Below are positions 1-11,244 of a DNA stretch of 64,000 nucleotides, in pieces. Every line of letters begins with the position of its first letter. The stretch's first letter is position 1. The DNA comes from Clusia tigrina (Eukaryota > Arthropoda > Insecta > Diptera > Clusiidae). The DNA lies in NCBI GenBank assembly GCA_920105625.2, contig OV050033.1:90026280-90090279 (forward strand), read 5' to 3'. Position numbers and translations under genes: made by a program. The notes below the pieces were generated by a model. It saw only the letters and a program-made list of their open reading frames with translations. It was not told the DNA's origin and did not search any database.

Positions 1-89
1 TTAAAGCTATGCTACCCTTGAGTCCCAAATCAAGCATTGATAAAACTTCAAATGGCCCTAACTTCTATACGGTACATCCAACACCTATC

Positions 90-123
90 AAAGTTTGCAA
101 CATACAAATGCTTGTAACTTTTT
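90..123. repeat. Conserved imperfect dyad in each monomer (first example)
   Basis: AAAGTT followed by TG and CAA is matched after an 11-base spacer by TTG, T and AACTTT. This gives a stem of about 9 bp with a small internal loop. The same arrangement recurs in nearly every monomer across the window. It could extrude as a hairpin or cruciform. The symmetry is read directly from the sequence; a structural or protein-binding role is inference. Confidence 0.6.
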
Positions 124-200
124 ACTGTAGCGTCATAAAACCTTGAAATTTTGTAATAATAAAGTACTCGAGCCTCTTGTCAATTTAAGCTATCGCCCAA

Positions 201-396
201 AGCTATGCCACCCTTGGGTTCCAAATCAAACACTGATAAAACTAAAAATGGCCCTAACTTCTATACGGTACGTCCTACACCAATCAAAGATTGCAACATA
301 CAAATGCTTGTAACTTTTTACTGGAGCGTCATAAAACCTTGAAATTTTGTAACAATAAAGTACTCGAGCCTCTTGTCAATTTAAGCTATCGCTCAA
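201..396 (+). repeat. Representative 196-bp satellite monomer
   Basis: One full monomer, phased from 'agctatgc' to the next copy. In order it carries a CCCTTGAG block, the AAACACTG block (where both elements inserted in other copies), a variable CTTCAAATGG or CTAAAAATGA block, the CTATACGGTACGTCC block, the AAAGTT...AACTTT dyad, GGAGCGTCATAAAACC, GAAATTTTGTAAC, AATAAAGTACTCGAG and TTGTCAATTTAAGCTATCGC. AAGCTAT occurs twice, 13 bp apart, across the monomer junction, which hints at an old internal duplication. The phase is arbitrary. Variation between copies concentrates in the third block, around the dyad and just after AGTACTCGAG. Confidence 0.95.
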
Positions 397-2385
397 AGCT
401 ATGCAACCCTTGAGTCCCAGATCAAACAGTGGTAAAATTTCAAATGGCCCTAAATACTATACGGTACGTCCTGCACCTATCAAAGTTTGCAACATACAAA
501 TGCTTGTAACTTTTTACTGTAGCGTCATAAAACCTTGAAATTTTGTAACAATAAAGTACTCGAGCCTCTTGTCAATTTAAGTTATCCAGCAAAGCTATGC
601 TACCCTTGAGTCCCAAATCAAACACAGATAGAACTTCAAATGACCCTAACTTCTATACGGTACGTCCTACACCAATCAAAGATTGCAACATACAAATGCT
701 TGTAACTTTTTACTGGAGCGTCATAAAACCTTGAAATTTTGTAACAATAAAGTACTCGAGCGTCTTGTCAATTTAAGATATCGCTCAAATCTGTGCTACC
801 CTTGAGTCCCAAATCAAACACTGATAAAACTTCAAATGGCCCTAACTTCTATACGGTACGTCCTACACTTATCAAAGTTTGAAACATACAAATGCGTGTA
901 ACTTTTTACTGGAGCGTCATAAAAACTTGAAATTTTGTAACATTAAAGTACTCCAGCCTCTTGTCAATTTAACCTATCGCTCAAAGCTATGCTACCCTTG
1001 AGTTCCAAATCAAACACTGATAAAACTAAAAATGACCCTAACTTCTATAAGGTACGTCCTACACCTATCAAAGATTGCAACATACAAATGCTTGTAACTT
1101 TTTACTGGAGCGTCATAAAACCTTGAAATTTTGTAACAATAAAGTACTCGAGAGTCTTGTCAATTTAAACTATCGCTCAAAGCTATGCTACCCTTGAGTC
1201 CCAAATCAAACACTGATAAAACTTCAAATGGCCCTAACTTCTATACGGTACGTCCTACACCTATCAAAGTTTGCAACATACAAATGCTTGTAACTTTTTA
1301 CTGGAGCGTCATAAAGCATTGAAATATTGTAACAATAAAGTACTCCAGCCTCTTGTCAATTTAACCTATCGCTCAAAGCTATGCTACCCTTGAGTCCCAA
1401 ATCAAACACTGATAAAACTTCAAATGGCCCTAACTTCTATACGGTACGTCCTACACCTATCAAAGTTTGCAACATACAAATGCTTGTAAATTTTTCTGGA
1501 GCGTCATAAAACCTTTAAATTTTGTAACAATAAAGTACTCGAGCCTCTTGTCAATTTAAGCTATCGCTCAAAGCTATGCATTCCTTGAGTCCCAAATCAA
1601 ACACTGATAAAACTTCAAATGGCCCTAACTACTATACGGTACGTCCTACATATATCAAAGTTTGCAACATACAAATCCTTGTAACTTTTTATTGGAGCGT
1701 CATAAAACCTTGAAATTTTGTAACAATAAAGTACTCGAGCCTCTTGTCAACTTAAGCTATCCCTCAAAGCTATGCTACCCTTGAGTCCCAAATCAAACAC
1801 TGATAGAACTTCAAATGGCCCTAACTTCTATACGGTACGTCCAACACCTATCAAAGTTTGCAACATACAAATGCTTGTAACTTTTTACTGGAGCGTCATA
1901 AAACCTTGAAATTTTGTAACAATAAAGTACTCGAGCCTCTTGTTAATTTAAGCTATCGCTCAAAGCTATGCTACCCTTGAGTCCCAAATCAAACACTGAT
2001 AAAACTTCAAATGGCCCTAACTTCAATACGGTACGTCCTACACCTATCAAAGTTTGCAACATACAAATGCTTGTAACTTTTTACTGGAGTGTCATAAAAC
2101 CTTGAAATTTTGTAACAATAAAGTACTCGAGCCTCTTGTCAATTTAGGCTATCGCTCAAAGCTATGCTACCCTTGAGTCCCAAATCAAACACTGATAGAA
2201 CTTCAAATGGCCCTAACTTCTATACGGTACGCCCTACACCTATCAAAGTTTGCAACATACAAATGCTTGTATCTTTTTACTGGAGCGTCATAAAACCTTG
2301 AAATTTTGTAACAATTAAGTACTCGAGCCTCGTGTCAATTTAAGCTATCGCCCAAAGCTATGCTACCCTTGAGTTCCAAATCAAA

Positions 2386-2390
2386 CACTG
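2386..2390 (+). repeat. Left target-site duplication, element copy 1
   Basis: CACTG, part of the satellite block AAACACTGATAAAAC, directly precedes the inserted DNA and is repeated at its other side. An uninterrupted monomer has CACTG once, so the second copy was made at insertion. The shared flank can be stretched to 6 bp (ACACTG), so the exact length is not fixed by this sequence. Confidence 0.75.
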
Positions 2391-2450
2391 TATTTACGTC
2401 AGTTTATTAATTTAAATATTAATCACTAAGATAAATTGATATTCACAAAA

Positions 2451-2464
2451 AATATATATATATA
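2451..2464. repeat. (TA)n microsatellite in element copy 1
   Basis: A short alternating AT run follows an A-rich stretch and is followed by CTTTTTTT. Copy 2 has a longer, uninterrupted TA run joined directly to the T tract, so this run varies in length between copies. It could serve as a TATA-like element if this is an LTR, but nothing here demonstrates that. Confidence 0.8.
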
Positions 2465-2660
2465 CTTTTTTTAGCAAATTGAATTGCATTTTTTTATAAC
2501 TAGAGAACACTAAAAGCTTAGGTGAGATAGGAAAAAGGCTTAATTATAGACGATTTAGTAGTTTAAACTAATCAAACAATATACACAGAAGCTAAGTTCG
2601 TCGACTGTTGCCGGTTGAAGGCTAGTAAAAGAAGAGATCGGGTAATCAGAAAACTCTCCG

Positions 2661-2683
2661 CTCGTGGCTCGTGATACCACGAG
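2661..2683. repeat. Hairpin in element copy 1, partly deleted in copy 2
   Basis: CTCGTGG at 2661-2667 is the exact complement of CCACGAG at 2677-2683, giving a 7-bp stem around a 9-base loop. Ten bases here (about 2671-2680) are missing from the second element between 24094 and 24095, which removes the hairpin. CTCGTG also occurs twice in direct orientation, so slippage could explain the loss. Confidence 0.7.
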
Positions 2684-2752
2684 GCGACTGAATATTTCAG
2701 CAAAGGTTGTCCGCCATCCGGTGCTGAATCTGCCGTACCACGCGATTCGCGC

Positions 2753-2770
2753 AAAGCACAGCTGTGCTTT
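2753..2770. repeat. 18-bp perfect palindrome in element copy 1
   Basis: AAAGCACAG is followed immediately by its exact complement CTGTGCTTT. The palindrome is intact in copy 2 at 24166-24183 although neighbouring bases differ. It could be a dimeric protein site or simply a fold-back sequence; no function can be read from the sequence. Confidence 0.85.
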
Positions 2771-2839
2771 ACTTATCGCAGGTCATGGCAGCTCCAGCAC
2801 CGGGCGGAGGCGCATATTAGAGGGTTCATGACAGGAACA

Positions 2840-2844
2840 CACTG
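2840..2844 (+). repeat. Right target-site duplication, element copy 1
   Basis: The second CACTG resumes the interrupted monomer in frame with the satellite (CACTGATAAAAC). Together with 2386-2390 it marks the insertion event. Confidence 0.75.
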
Positions 2845-4178
2845 ATAAAACTAAAAATGACCCTAACTTCTATAAGGTACGTCCTACACCTATCAAAGTT
2901 TGCAACATACAAATGCTTGTAACTTTTTACTGGAGCGTCATAAAACCTTGAAATTTTGTAACAATAAAGTACTCGAGCCTCTTGTCAATTTAAGCTATCG
3001 CCCAAAGCTATGCTACCCATGAGTTCCAAATCAAACACTGATAAAACTAAAAATGACGCTAACTTTTATAAGGTACGTCCTACACCTATCAAAGTTTGCC
3101 ACATACAAATGCTTGTAACTTCTTACTGGAGCGTCATAAAACCTTGAAATTTTGTAACAATAAAGTACTCGAGCCTCTTGTCAATTTAAGCTATCGCTTA
3201 AAGTTATGCTACCCTTGAGTCTCAAATCAAGCACTGATAAAACTTCAAATGGCCCTAACTTCTATACGGTACGTGCTAAACCTATCAAAGTTTGCAAACA
3301 TACAAATGCTTGAAACTTTTTACTGGAGCGTCATAAAACTTTGAAATTTTGTAACAATAAAGTACTCGAGCCTCTTGTCAATTTAAGCTATCGCTCAAAT
3401 CTGTGCTACCCTCGACTCCCAAAACAAACACTGATAAAACTTCAAATGGCCCTAACTTCTATACGGTACATCCTACACCTATCAAAGTTTGCAACATACA
3501 AATGCTTGTAACTTTTTACTGTAGCGTCATAAAACCTTGAAATTTTGTAACAATAAAGTACTCGAGCCTCTTGTCAATTTAAGCTATCGCCCAAAGCTAT
3601 GCCACCCTTGAGTTCCAAATCAAACACTGATAAAACTAAAAATGACCCTAACTTCTATAAGGTACGTCCTACACCTATCAAAGTTTGCAACATACAAATG
3701 CTTGTAACTTTTTACTGGAGCGTCATAAAACCTTGAAATTTTGTAACAATAAAGTACTCGAGCCTCTTGTCAATTTAACCTATCGCTCAAAGCTATGCTA
3801 TCCTTGAGTCACAAATCAAACACTGGTAAAACTTCAAATGGTCCTAACTACTATACGGTACGTCCTACACCTATCAAAGTATGCAACATACAAATGCTTG
3901 TAACTCTTTACTGGAGCGTCATAAAACCTTGAAATTTTGTAACAATAAAGTACTCGAGAGTCTTGTCAATTTAAGCTATCGCTCAAAGCTATGCTACCCT
4001 TGAGTCCCAAATCAAACATTGATAAAACTTCAAATGGCCCTAACTTCTATACGGTACGTCCTACACCTATCAAAGTTTGCAACATAAAAATGCTTGTAAC
4101 TTTTTACTGGAGCGTCATAAAGCCTTGAAATTTTGTAAAAATAAAGTACTCGAGCCTCTTGTCAATTTAAGCTATCGC

Positions 4179-4981
4179 TTAAAGCTATGCTACCCTTGAG
4201 TCCCAAATCAAGCATTGATAAAACTTCAAATGGCCCTAACTTCTATACGGTACATCCAACACCTATCAAAGTTTGCAACATACAAATGCTTGTAACTTTT
4301 TACTGTAGCGTCATAAAACCTTGAAATTTTGTAATAATAAAGTACTCGAGCCTCTTGTCAATTTAAGCTATCGCCCAAAGCTATGCCACCCTTGGGTTCC
4401 AAATCAAACACTGATAAAACTAAAAATGGCCCTAACTTCTATACGGTACGTCCTACACCAATCAAAGATTGCAACATACAAATGCTTGTAACTTTTTACT
4501 GGAGCGTCATAAAACCTTGAAATTTTGTAACAATAAAGTACTCGAGCCTCTTGTCAATTTAAGCTATCGCTCAAAGCTATGCAACCCTTGAGTCCCAGAT
4601 CAAACAGTGGTAAAATTTCAAATGGCCCTAAATACTATACGGTACGTCCTGCACCTATCAAAGTTTGCAACATACAAATGCTTGTAACTTTTTACTGTAG
4701 CGTCATAAAACCTTGAAATTTTGTAACAATAAAGTACTCGAGCCTCTTGTCAATTTAAGTTATCCAGCAAAGCTATGCTACCCTTGAGTCCCAAATCAAA
4801 CACAGATAGAACTTCAAATGACCCTAACTTCTATACGGTACGTCCTACACCAATCAAAGATTGCAACATACAAATGCTTGTAACTTTTTACTGGAGCGTC
4901 ATAAAACCTTGAAATTTTGTAACAATAAAGTACTCGAGCGTCTTGTCAATTTAAGATATCGCTCAAATCTGTGCTACCCTC
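4179..4981 (+). repeat. Duplicate of window positions 1-803 (offset 4178 bp)
   Basis: The four monomers from 4179 repeat those from 1 essentially base for base, including rare private variants: 'caagcattg', 'gtaataataaag', 'cagatcaaacagtgg' and 'gttatccagc'. The two copies part near 803 and 4981, where one reads CCCTTGAGTCCCAAATC and the other CCCTCGACTCCCAAAAC. The offset of 4178 equals 19 monomers plus the inserted element, so the repeated unit spans the element-bearing stretch. Confidence 0.85.
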
Positions 4982-7900
4982 GACTCCCAAAACAAACACT
5001 GATAAATCTTCAATAGGCCCTAACTTCTATACGGTACATCCTACACCTATCAAAGTTTGCAACATACAAATGCTTGTAACTTTTTACTGTAGCGTCATAA
5101 AACCTTGAAATTTTGTAACAATAAAGTACTCGAGCCTCTTGTCAATTTAAGCTATCGCCCAAAGCTATGCCACCCTTGGGTTCCAAATCAAACACTGATA
5201 AAACTAAAAATGGCCCTAACTTCTATATTGTACGTCCTACACCAATCAAAGATTGCAACATACAAATGCTTGTAACTTTTTACTGTAGCGTCATAAAACC
5301 TTGAAATTTTGTAACAATAAAGTACTCGAGCCTCTTGTCAATTTAAGTTATCCAGCAAAGCTATGCTACCCTTGAGTCCCAAATCAAACACAGATAGAAC
5401 TTCAAATGGCCCTAACTTCTATACGGTACGTCCTACACCAATAAAAGATTGCAACATACAAATGCTTGTAACTTTTTACTGGAGCGTCATAAAACCTTGA
5501 AATTTTGTAACAAAAAAGTACTCGTGAGCCTTGTCAATTTAAGCTATCGCTCAAAGCTATGCTACCCTTGAGTCCCAAATCAAACCCTGATAAAACTTCA
5601 AATGGCCCTAACTTCTATACGGTACGTCCTACACCTATCAAAGTTTGCAACATAAAAATGCTTGTAACTTTTTACTGGAGCGTCATAAAGCCTTGAAATT
5701 TTGTAACAATAAAGTACTCCAGCCTCTTGTCAATTTAACCTATCGCTCAAAGCTATGCTACCCTTGAGTCCCAAATCAAACACTGATAAAACTTCAAATG
5801 GCCCTAACTTCTATACGGTACGTCCTACACCTATCAAAGTTTGCAATATACAAATGCTTGTAACTTTTTTCTGGAGCGTCATAAAACCTTGAAATTTTGT
5901 AACAATAAAGTACTAAAGCTTTTTGTCAATTTAAGCTATCGCTCAAAGCTATGCAACCCTTGAGTCCCAAATCAAGCACTGATAAAACTTCAAATGGCCC
6001 TAACTTCTATACGGTACGTCCTACACCTATCAAAGTTTGCAAACATACAAATGCTTGAAACTTTTTACTGGAGCGTCATAAAACCTTGAAATTTTGTAAC
6101 AATAAAGTACTCGAGCCTCTTGTCAATTTAAGCTATCGCTCAAATCTGTGCTACCCTCGAGTCCCAAAACAAACACTGATAAAACTAAAAATTACCCTAA
6201 CTTCTATAAGGTACGTCCTACACCTATCAAAGTTTGCAACATACAAATGCTTGTAACTTTTTACTGGAGCGTCATAAAACCTTGAAATTTTGTAACAATA
6301 AAGTACTCGAGCCTCTTGTCAATTTAACCTATCGGTCAAAGCTATGCTATCCTTGAGTCCCAAATCAAACACTGGTAAAACTTCAAATGGTCCTAACTAC
6401 TATACGGTACGTCCTACACTTATCAAAGTATGCAACATACAAATGCTTGTAACTCTTTACTGGAGCGTCATAAAACCTTAAAATTTTGTAACAATAAAGT
6501 ACTCGAGAGTCTTGTCAATTTAAGCTATCGCTCAAAGCTATGCTACCCTTGAGTCCCAAATCAAACACTGATAAAACTTCAAATGGCCCTAACTTCTATA
6601 CGGTACGTCCTACACCTATCAAAATTTGCAACATACAAATGCTTGTAACTTTTTTCTGGAGCGTCATAAAACCTTGAAATTTTGTAACAATAAAGTACTA
6701 AAGCCTCTTGTCAATTTAAGCTATCGCTCAATGCTATGCAACCCTTGAGTCCCAAATCAAACAGTGGTAAAATTTCAAATGGCCCTAAATACTATACGGT
6801 ACGTCCTGCACATTTCAAAGTTTGCAATATACAAATGCTTGTAACTTTTTACTGTAGCGTCATAAAACCTTGAAATTTTGTAACAATAAAGTACTCGAGC
6901 CTCTTGTCAATTTAAGTTATCCAGCAAAGCTACGCTACCCTTGAGTCCCAAATCAAACACAGATAGAACTTCAAATGGCCCTAACTTCTATACGGTACGT
7001 CCTACACCAATCAAAGATTGCAACATACAAATGCTTGTAACTTTTTACTGGAGCGTCATAAAACCTTGAAATTTTGTAACAATAAAGTACTCGAGCCTCT
7101 TGTCAATTTAACCTATCGCTCAAAGCTATGCTACCCTTGAGTCCCAAATCAAACACTGATAAAACTTCAAATGGCCCTAACTTCTATACGGTACGTCCTA
7201 CACCTATCAAAGTTTGCAACATACAAATGCTTGTAACTTTTTTTGGAGCGTCATAAAACCTTGAAATTTTGTAACAATAAAGTACTCGAGCCTCTTGTCA
7301 ATTTAACCTATCGCTCAAAGCTATGCTACCCTTGAGTCCCAAATCAAACACTGATAAAACTTCAAATGGCCCTAACTTCTATACGGTACGTCCTACACCT
7401 ATCAAAATTTGCAACATACAAATGCTTGTAACTTTTTTCTGGAGCGTCATAAAACCTTGAAATTTTGTAACAATAAAGTACTAAAGCCTCTTGTCAATTT
7501 AAGCTATCGCTCAAAGCTATGCAACCCTTGAGTCCCAAATCAAACAGTGGTAAAATTTCAAATGGCCCTAAATACTATACGGTACGTCCTACACCTATTA
7601 AAGTTTGCAACATACAAATGCTTGTAACTTTTTACTGTAGCGTCATAAAACCTTGAAATTTTGTAACAATAAAGTACTCGAGCCTCTTGTCAATTTAAGC
7701 TATCGAGCAAAGCTATGCTACCCTTGAGTCCCAAATCAAACACAGATAGAACTTCAAATGGCCCTAACTTCTATACGGTACGTCCTACACCAATCAAAGA
7801 TTGCAACATACAAATGCTTGTAACTTTTTACTGGAGCGTCATAAAACCTTGAAATTTTGTAACAATAAAGTACTCGAGAGTCTTGTCAATTTAAGCTATC

Positions 7901-9839
7901 GCTCAAAGCTATGCTACCCTTGAGTCCCAAATCAAACACTGATAAAACTTCAAATGGCCCTAACTTCTATACGGTACATCCTACACCTATCAAAGTTTGC
8001 AACATACAAATGCTTGTAACTTTTTACTGTAGCGTCATAAAACCTTGAAATTTTGCAACAATAAAGTACTCGAGCCTCTTGTCAATTTAAGCTATCGCCC
8101 AAAGCTATGCCACCCTTGAGTTCCAAATCAAACACTGATAAAACTAAAAATGACCCTAACTTCTATAAGGTACATCCTACACCTATCAAAGTTTGCAACA
8201 TACAAATGCTTGTAACTTTTTACTGGAGCGTCATAAAACCTTGAAATTTTGTAACAATAAAGTACTCGAGCCTCTTGTCAATTTAACCTATCGCTCAAAG
8301 CTATGCTATCCTTGAGTCACAAATCAAACACTGGTAAAACTTCAAATGGTCCTAACTACTATACGGTACGTCCTACACCTATCAAATTATGCAACATACA
8401 AATGCTTGTAACTCTTTACTGGAGCGTCATAAAACCTTGAAATTTTGTAACAATAAAGTTCTCGAGAGACTTGTCAATTTAAGCTATCGCTCAAAGCTAT
8501 GCTACCCTTGAGTCCCAAATCAAACACTGATAAAACTTCAAATGGCCCTAACTTCTATACGGTACGTCCTACACCTATCAAAGTTTGCAAGCATACAAAT
8601 GCTTGAAACTTTTTACTGGAGCGTCATAAAACCTTGAAATTTTGTAACAATAAAGTACTCGAGCCTCTTGTCAATTTAAGCTATCGCTCAAATCTGTGCT
8701 ACCCTCGAGTCCCAAAACAAACACTGATAAAACTTCAAATGGCCCTAACTTCTATACGGTACATCCTACACCTATCAAAGTTTGCAACATACAAATTCTT
8801 GCAACTTTTTACTGTAGCGTCACAAAACCTTGAAATTTTGTAACAATAAAGTACTCCAGCCTCTTGTCAATTTAACCTATCGCTCAAAGCTATGCTACCA
8901 TTGAGTCCCAAATCAAACACTGATAAAACTTCAAATGGCCCTAACTTCTATACGGTACGTCCTACACCTATCAAAATTTGCAACATACAAATGCTTGTAA
9001 CTTTTTTCTGGAGCGTCATAAAACCTTGAAATTTTGTAACAATAAAGTACTAAAGCCTCTTGTCAATTTAAGCTATCGCTCAAAGCTATGCAACCCTTGA
9101 GTCCCAAATCAAACAGTGGTAAAATTTCAAAGGGCCCTAAATACTATACGGTACGTCCTACACCTATTAAAGTTTGCAACATACAAATGCTTGTAACTTT
9201 TTACTGTAGCGTCATAAAACCTTGAAATTTTGTAACAATAAAGTACTCGAGCCTCTTGTCAATTTAAGCTATCGAGCAAAGCTGTGCTACCCTTGAGTCC
9301 AATCAAACACAGATAGAACTTCAAATGGCCCTAACTTCTATACGGTACTTCCTACACCAATCAAAGATTGCAACATACAAATGCTTGTAACTTTTTACTG
9401 GAGCGTCATAAAACCTTGAAATTTTGTAACAATAAAGTACTCGAGCCTCTTGTCAATTTAAGCTATCGCTCAAAGCTATGCTACCCTTGAGTCCCAAATC
9501 AAACAATGGTAAAATTTCAAATGGCCCTAAATACTATACGGTACGTCCTACACCTATCAAAGTTTTCAACATACAAATGCTTGTAACTTTTTACTGGAGC
9601 GTCATAAAACCTTGAAATTTTGTAACAATAAAGTACTCGAGAGTCTTGTCAATTTAAGCTATCGCTCAAAGCTATGCTACCCTTTAGTCCCAAATCAAAC
9701 ACTGATAAAACTTCAAATGGCCCTAACTTCTATACGGTACGTCCAACACCTATCAAAGTTTGCAACATACAAATGCTTGTAACTTCTTACTGGAGCTTCA
9801 TAAAACCTTGAAATTTTGTAACAATAAAGTACTCGAGCC

Positions 9840-10810
9840 TCTTGTCAATTTAAGCTATCGCTTAAAGCTATGCTACCCTTGAGTCCCAAATCAAGCACTG
9901 ATAAAACTTCAAATGGCCCTAACTTCTATACGGTACGTCCTAAACCTATCAAAGTTTGCAAACATACAAATGCTTGAAACTTTTTACTGGAGCGTCATAA
10001 AACCTTGAAATTTTGTAACAATAAAGTACTCGAGCCTCTTGTCAATTTAAGCTATCGCTCAAATCTGTGCTACCCTCGACTCCCAAAACAAACACTGATA
10101 AAACTTCAAATGGCCCTAACTTCTATACGGTACATCCTACACCTATCAAAGTTTGCAACATACAAATGCTTGTAACTTTTTACTGTAGCGTCATAAAACC
10201 TTGAAATTTTGTAACAATAAAGTACTCGAGCCTCTTGTCAATTTAAGCTATCGCCCAAAGCTATGCCACCCTTGAGTTCCAAATCAAACACTGATAAAAC
10301 TAAAAATGACCCTAACTTCTATAAGGTACATCCTACACCTATCAAAGTTTGCAACATACAAATGCTTGTAACTTTTTACTGGAGCGTCATAAAACCTTGA
10401 AATTTTGTAACAATAAAGTACTCGAGCCTTTTGTCAATTTAACCTATCGCTCAAAGCTATGCTATCCTTGAGTCACAAATCAAACACTGGTAAAACTTCA
10501 AAGGGTCCTAACTACTATACGGTACGTCCTACACCTATCAAATTATGCAACATACAAAGGCTTGTAACTCTTTACTGGAGCGTCATAAAACCTTGAAATT
10601 TTGTAACAATAAAGTACTCGAGAGTCTTGTCAATTTAAGCTATCGCTCAAAGCTATGCTATCCTTGAGTCCCAAATCAAACACTGATAAAACTTCAAATG
10701 GCCCTAACTTCTATACGGTACGTCCTACACCTATCAAAGTTTGCAACATAAAAATGCTTGTAACTTTTTACTGGAGCGTCATAAAGCCTTGAAATTTTGT
10801 AACAATAAAG
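9840..10810 (+). repeat. Block related to about 3180-4140 (offset near 6664 bp)
   Basis: The same run of monomer types occurs in both places: CTTAAAGC with CAAGCACTG and the unusual CTAAACCTATC, then CAAATCTGTG with CCCTCGACTCCC, then GCCACCCTTGAGTTCC with CTAAAAATGACC, then TATCCTTGAGTCACAAATC. The offset of 6664 is exactly 34 monomers. Scattered substitutions show this copy is older than those on the right of the window. Confidence 0.65.
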
Positions 10811-11244
10811 TACTCGAGCCTCTTGTCAATTTAAGCTATCGCTTAAAGCTATGCTACCCTTGAGTTCCAAATCAAGCACTGATAAAACTTCAAATGGCCC
10901 TAACTTCTATACGGTACGTCCTACACCTATCAAAGTTTGCAAACATACAAATGCTTGAAACTTTTTACTGGAGCGTCATAAAACCTTGAAATTTTGTAAC
11001 AATAAGGTACTCGAGCCTCTTGTCAATTTAAGCTATCGCTCAAATCTGTGCTACCCTCGACTCCCAAAACAAACACTGATAAAACTTCAAATGGCCCTAA
11101 CTTCAATACGGTACATCCTACACCTATCAAAGTTTGCAACATACAAATGCTTCTAACTTTTTACTGTAGCGTCATAAAACCTTGAAATTTTGTAACAATA
11201 AAGTACTCGAGCCTCTTGTCAATTTAAGCTATCGCCCAAAGCTA

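Larger units (their letters stand above)
1..2390 (+). repeat. 196-bp satellite array, left block
   Basis: About 12 head-to-tail copies of a 196-bp AT-rich monomer fill this block without a gap, and the first is cut by the window edge. The spacing is read from the 'agctatgc' landmark at 5, 201 and 397. Copies differ by scattered substitutions and rare 1-bp indels. No gene, promoter or RNA gene is visible. The block ends where a monomer is interrupted after CACTG by the first inserted element. This is satellite DNA of a eukaryotic heterochromatic region; the family is not one I recognise. Confidence 0.98.
2391..2839. mobile_element. Inserted element copy 1 (solo-LTR-like or MITE-like), 449 bp
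   Basis: A 449-bp segment unrelated to the satellite interrupts one monomer and is bounded by CACTG on both sides. It starts TATTTACGTCA and ends with the near-complement TGACAGGAACA. The second copy at 23814 starts TGTTTACGTCA, so copy 1 probably lost the canonical TG by a G-to-A change. TG...CA ends, short inverted termini and a 5-bp duplication fit a solo LTR of a retrotransposon. A non-autonomous DNA transposon with 11-12 bp inverted ends and a 3-bp (ACT) duplication is the alternative. The left half is very AT-rich with a TA run; the right half is clearly richer in GC and contains a hairpin and an 18-bp palindrome. No transposase or polymerase coding is present, and orientation is unknown. 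Confidence 0.8.

Noticed and set aside
2572..2754. 60-codon minus-strand frame in element copy 1
   Set aside because: It starts at TTG, depends on the 10-bp segment missing from copy 2, and has no recognisable domain.
2391..2839. tRNA-derived SINE
   Set aside because: No A-box or B-box pair with proper spacing is visible on either strand, there is no 3' A tail or simple-repeat tail, and the ends are inverted repeats.
2391..2839. CACTA or Transib transposon suggested by CACTGTG at the left edge of copy 2
   Set aside because: CACTG is part of the satellite target, and the right end reads CAGTGTG in inverted orientation, so the termini do not match these families.
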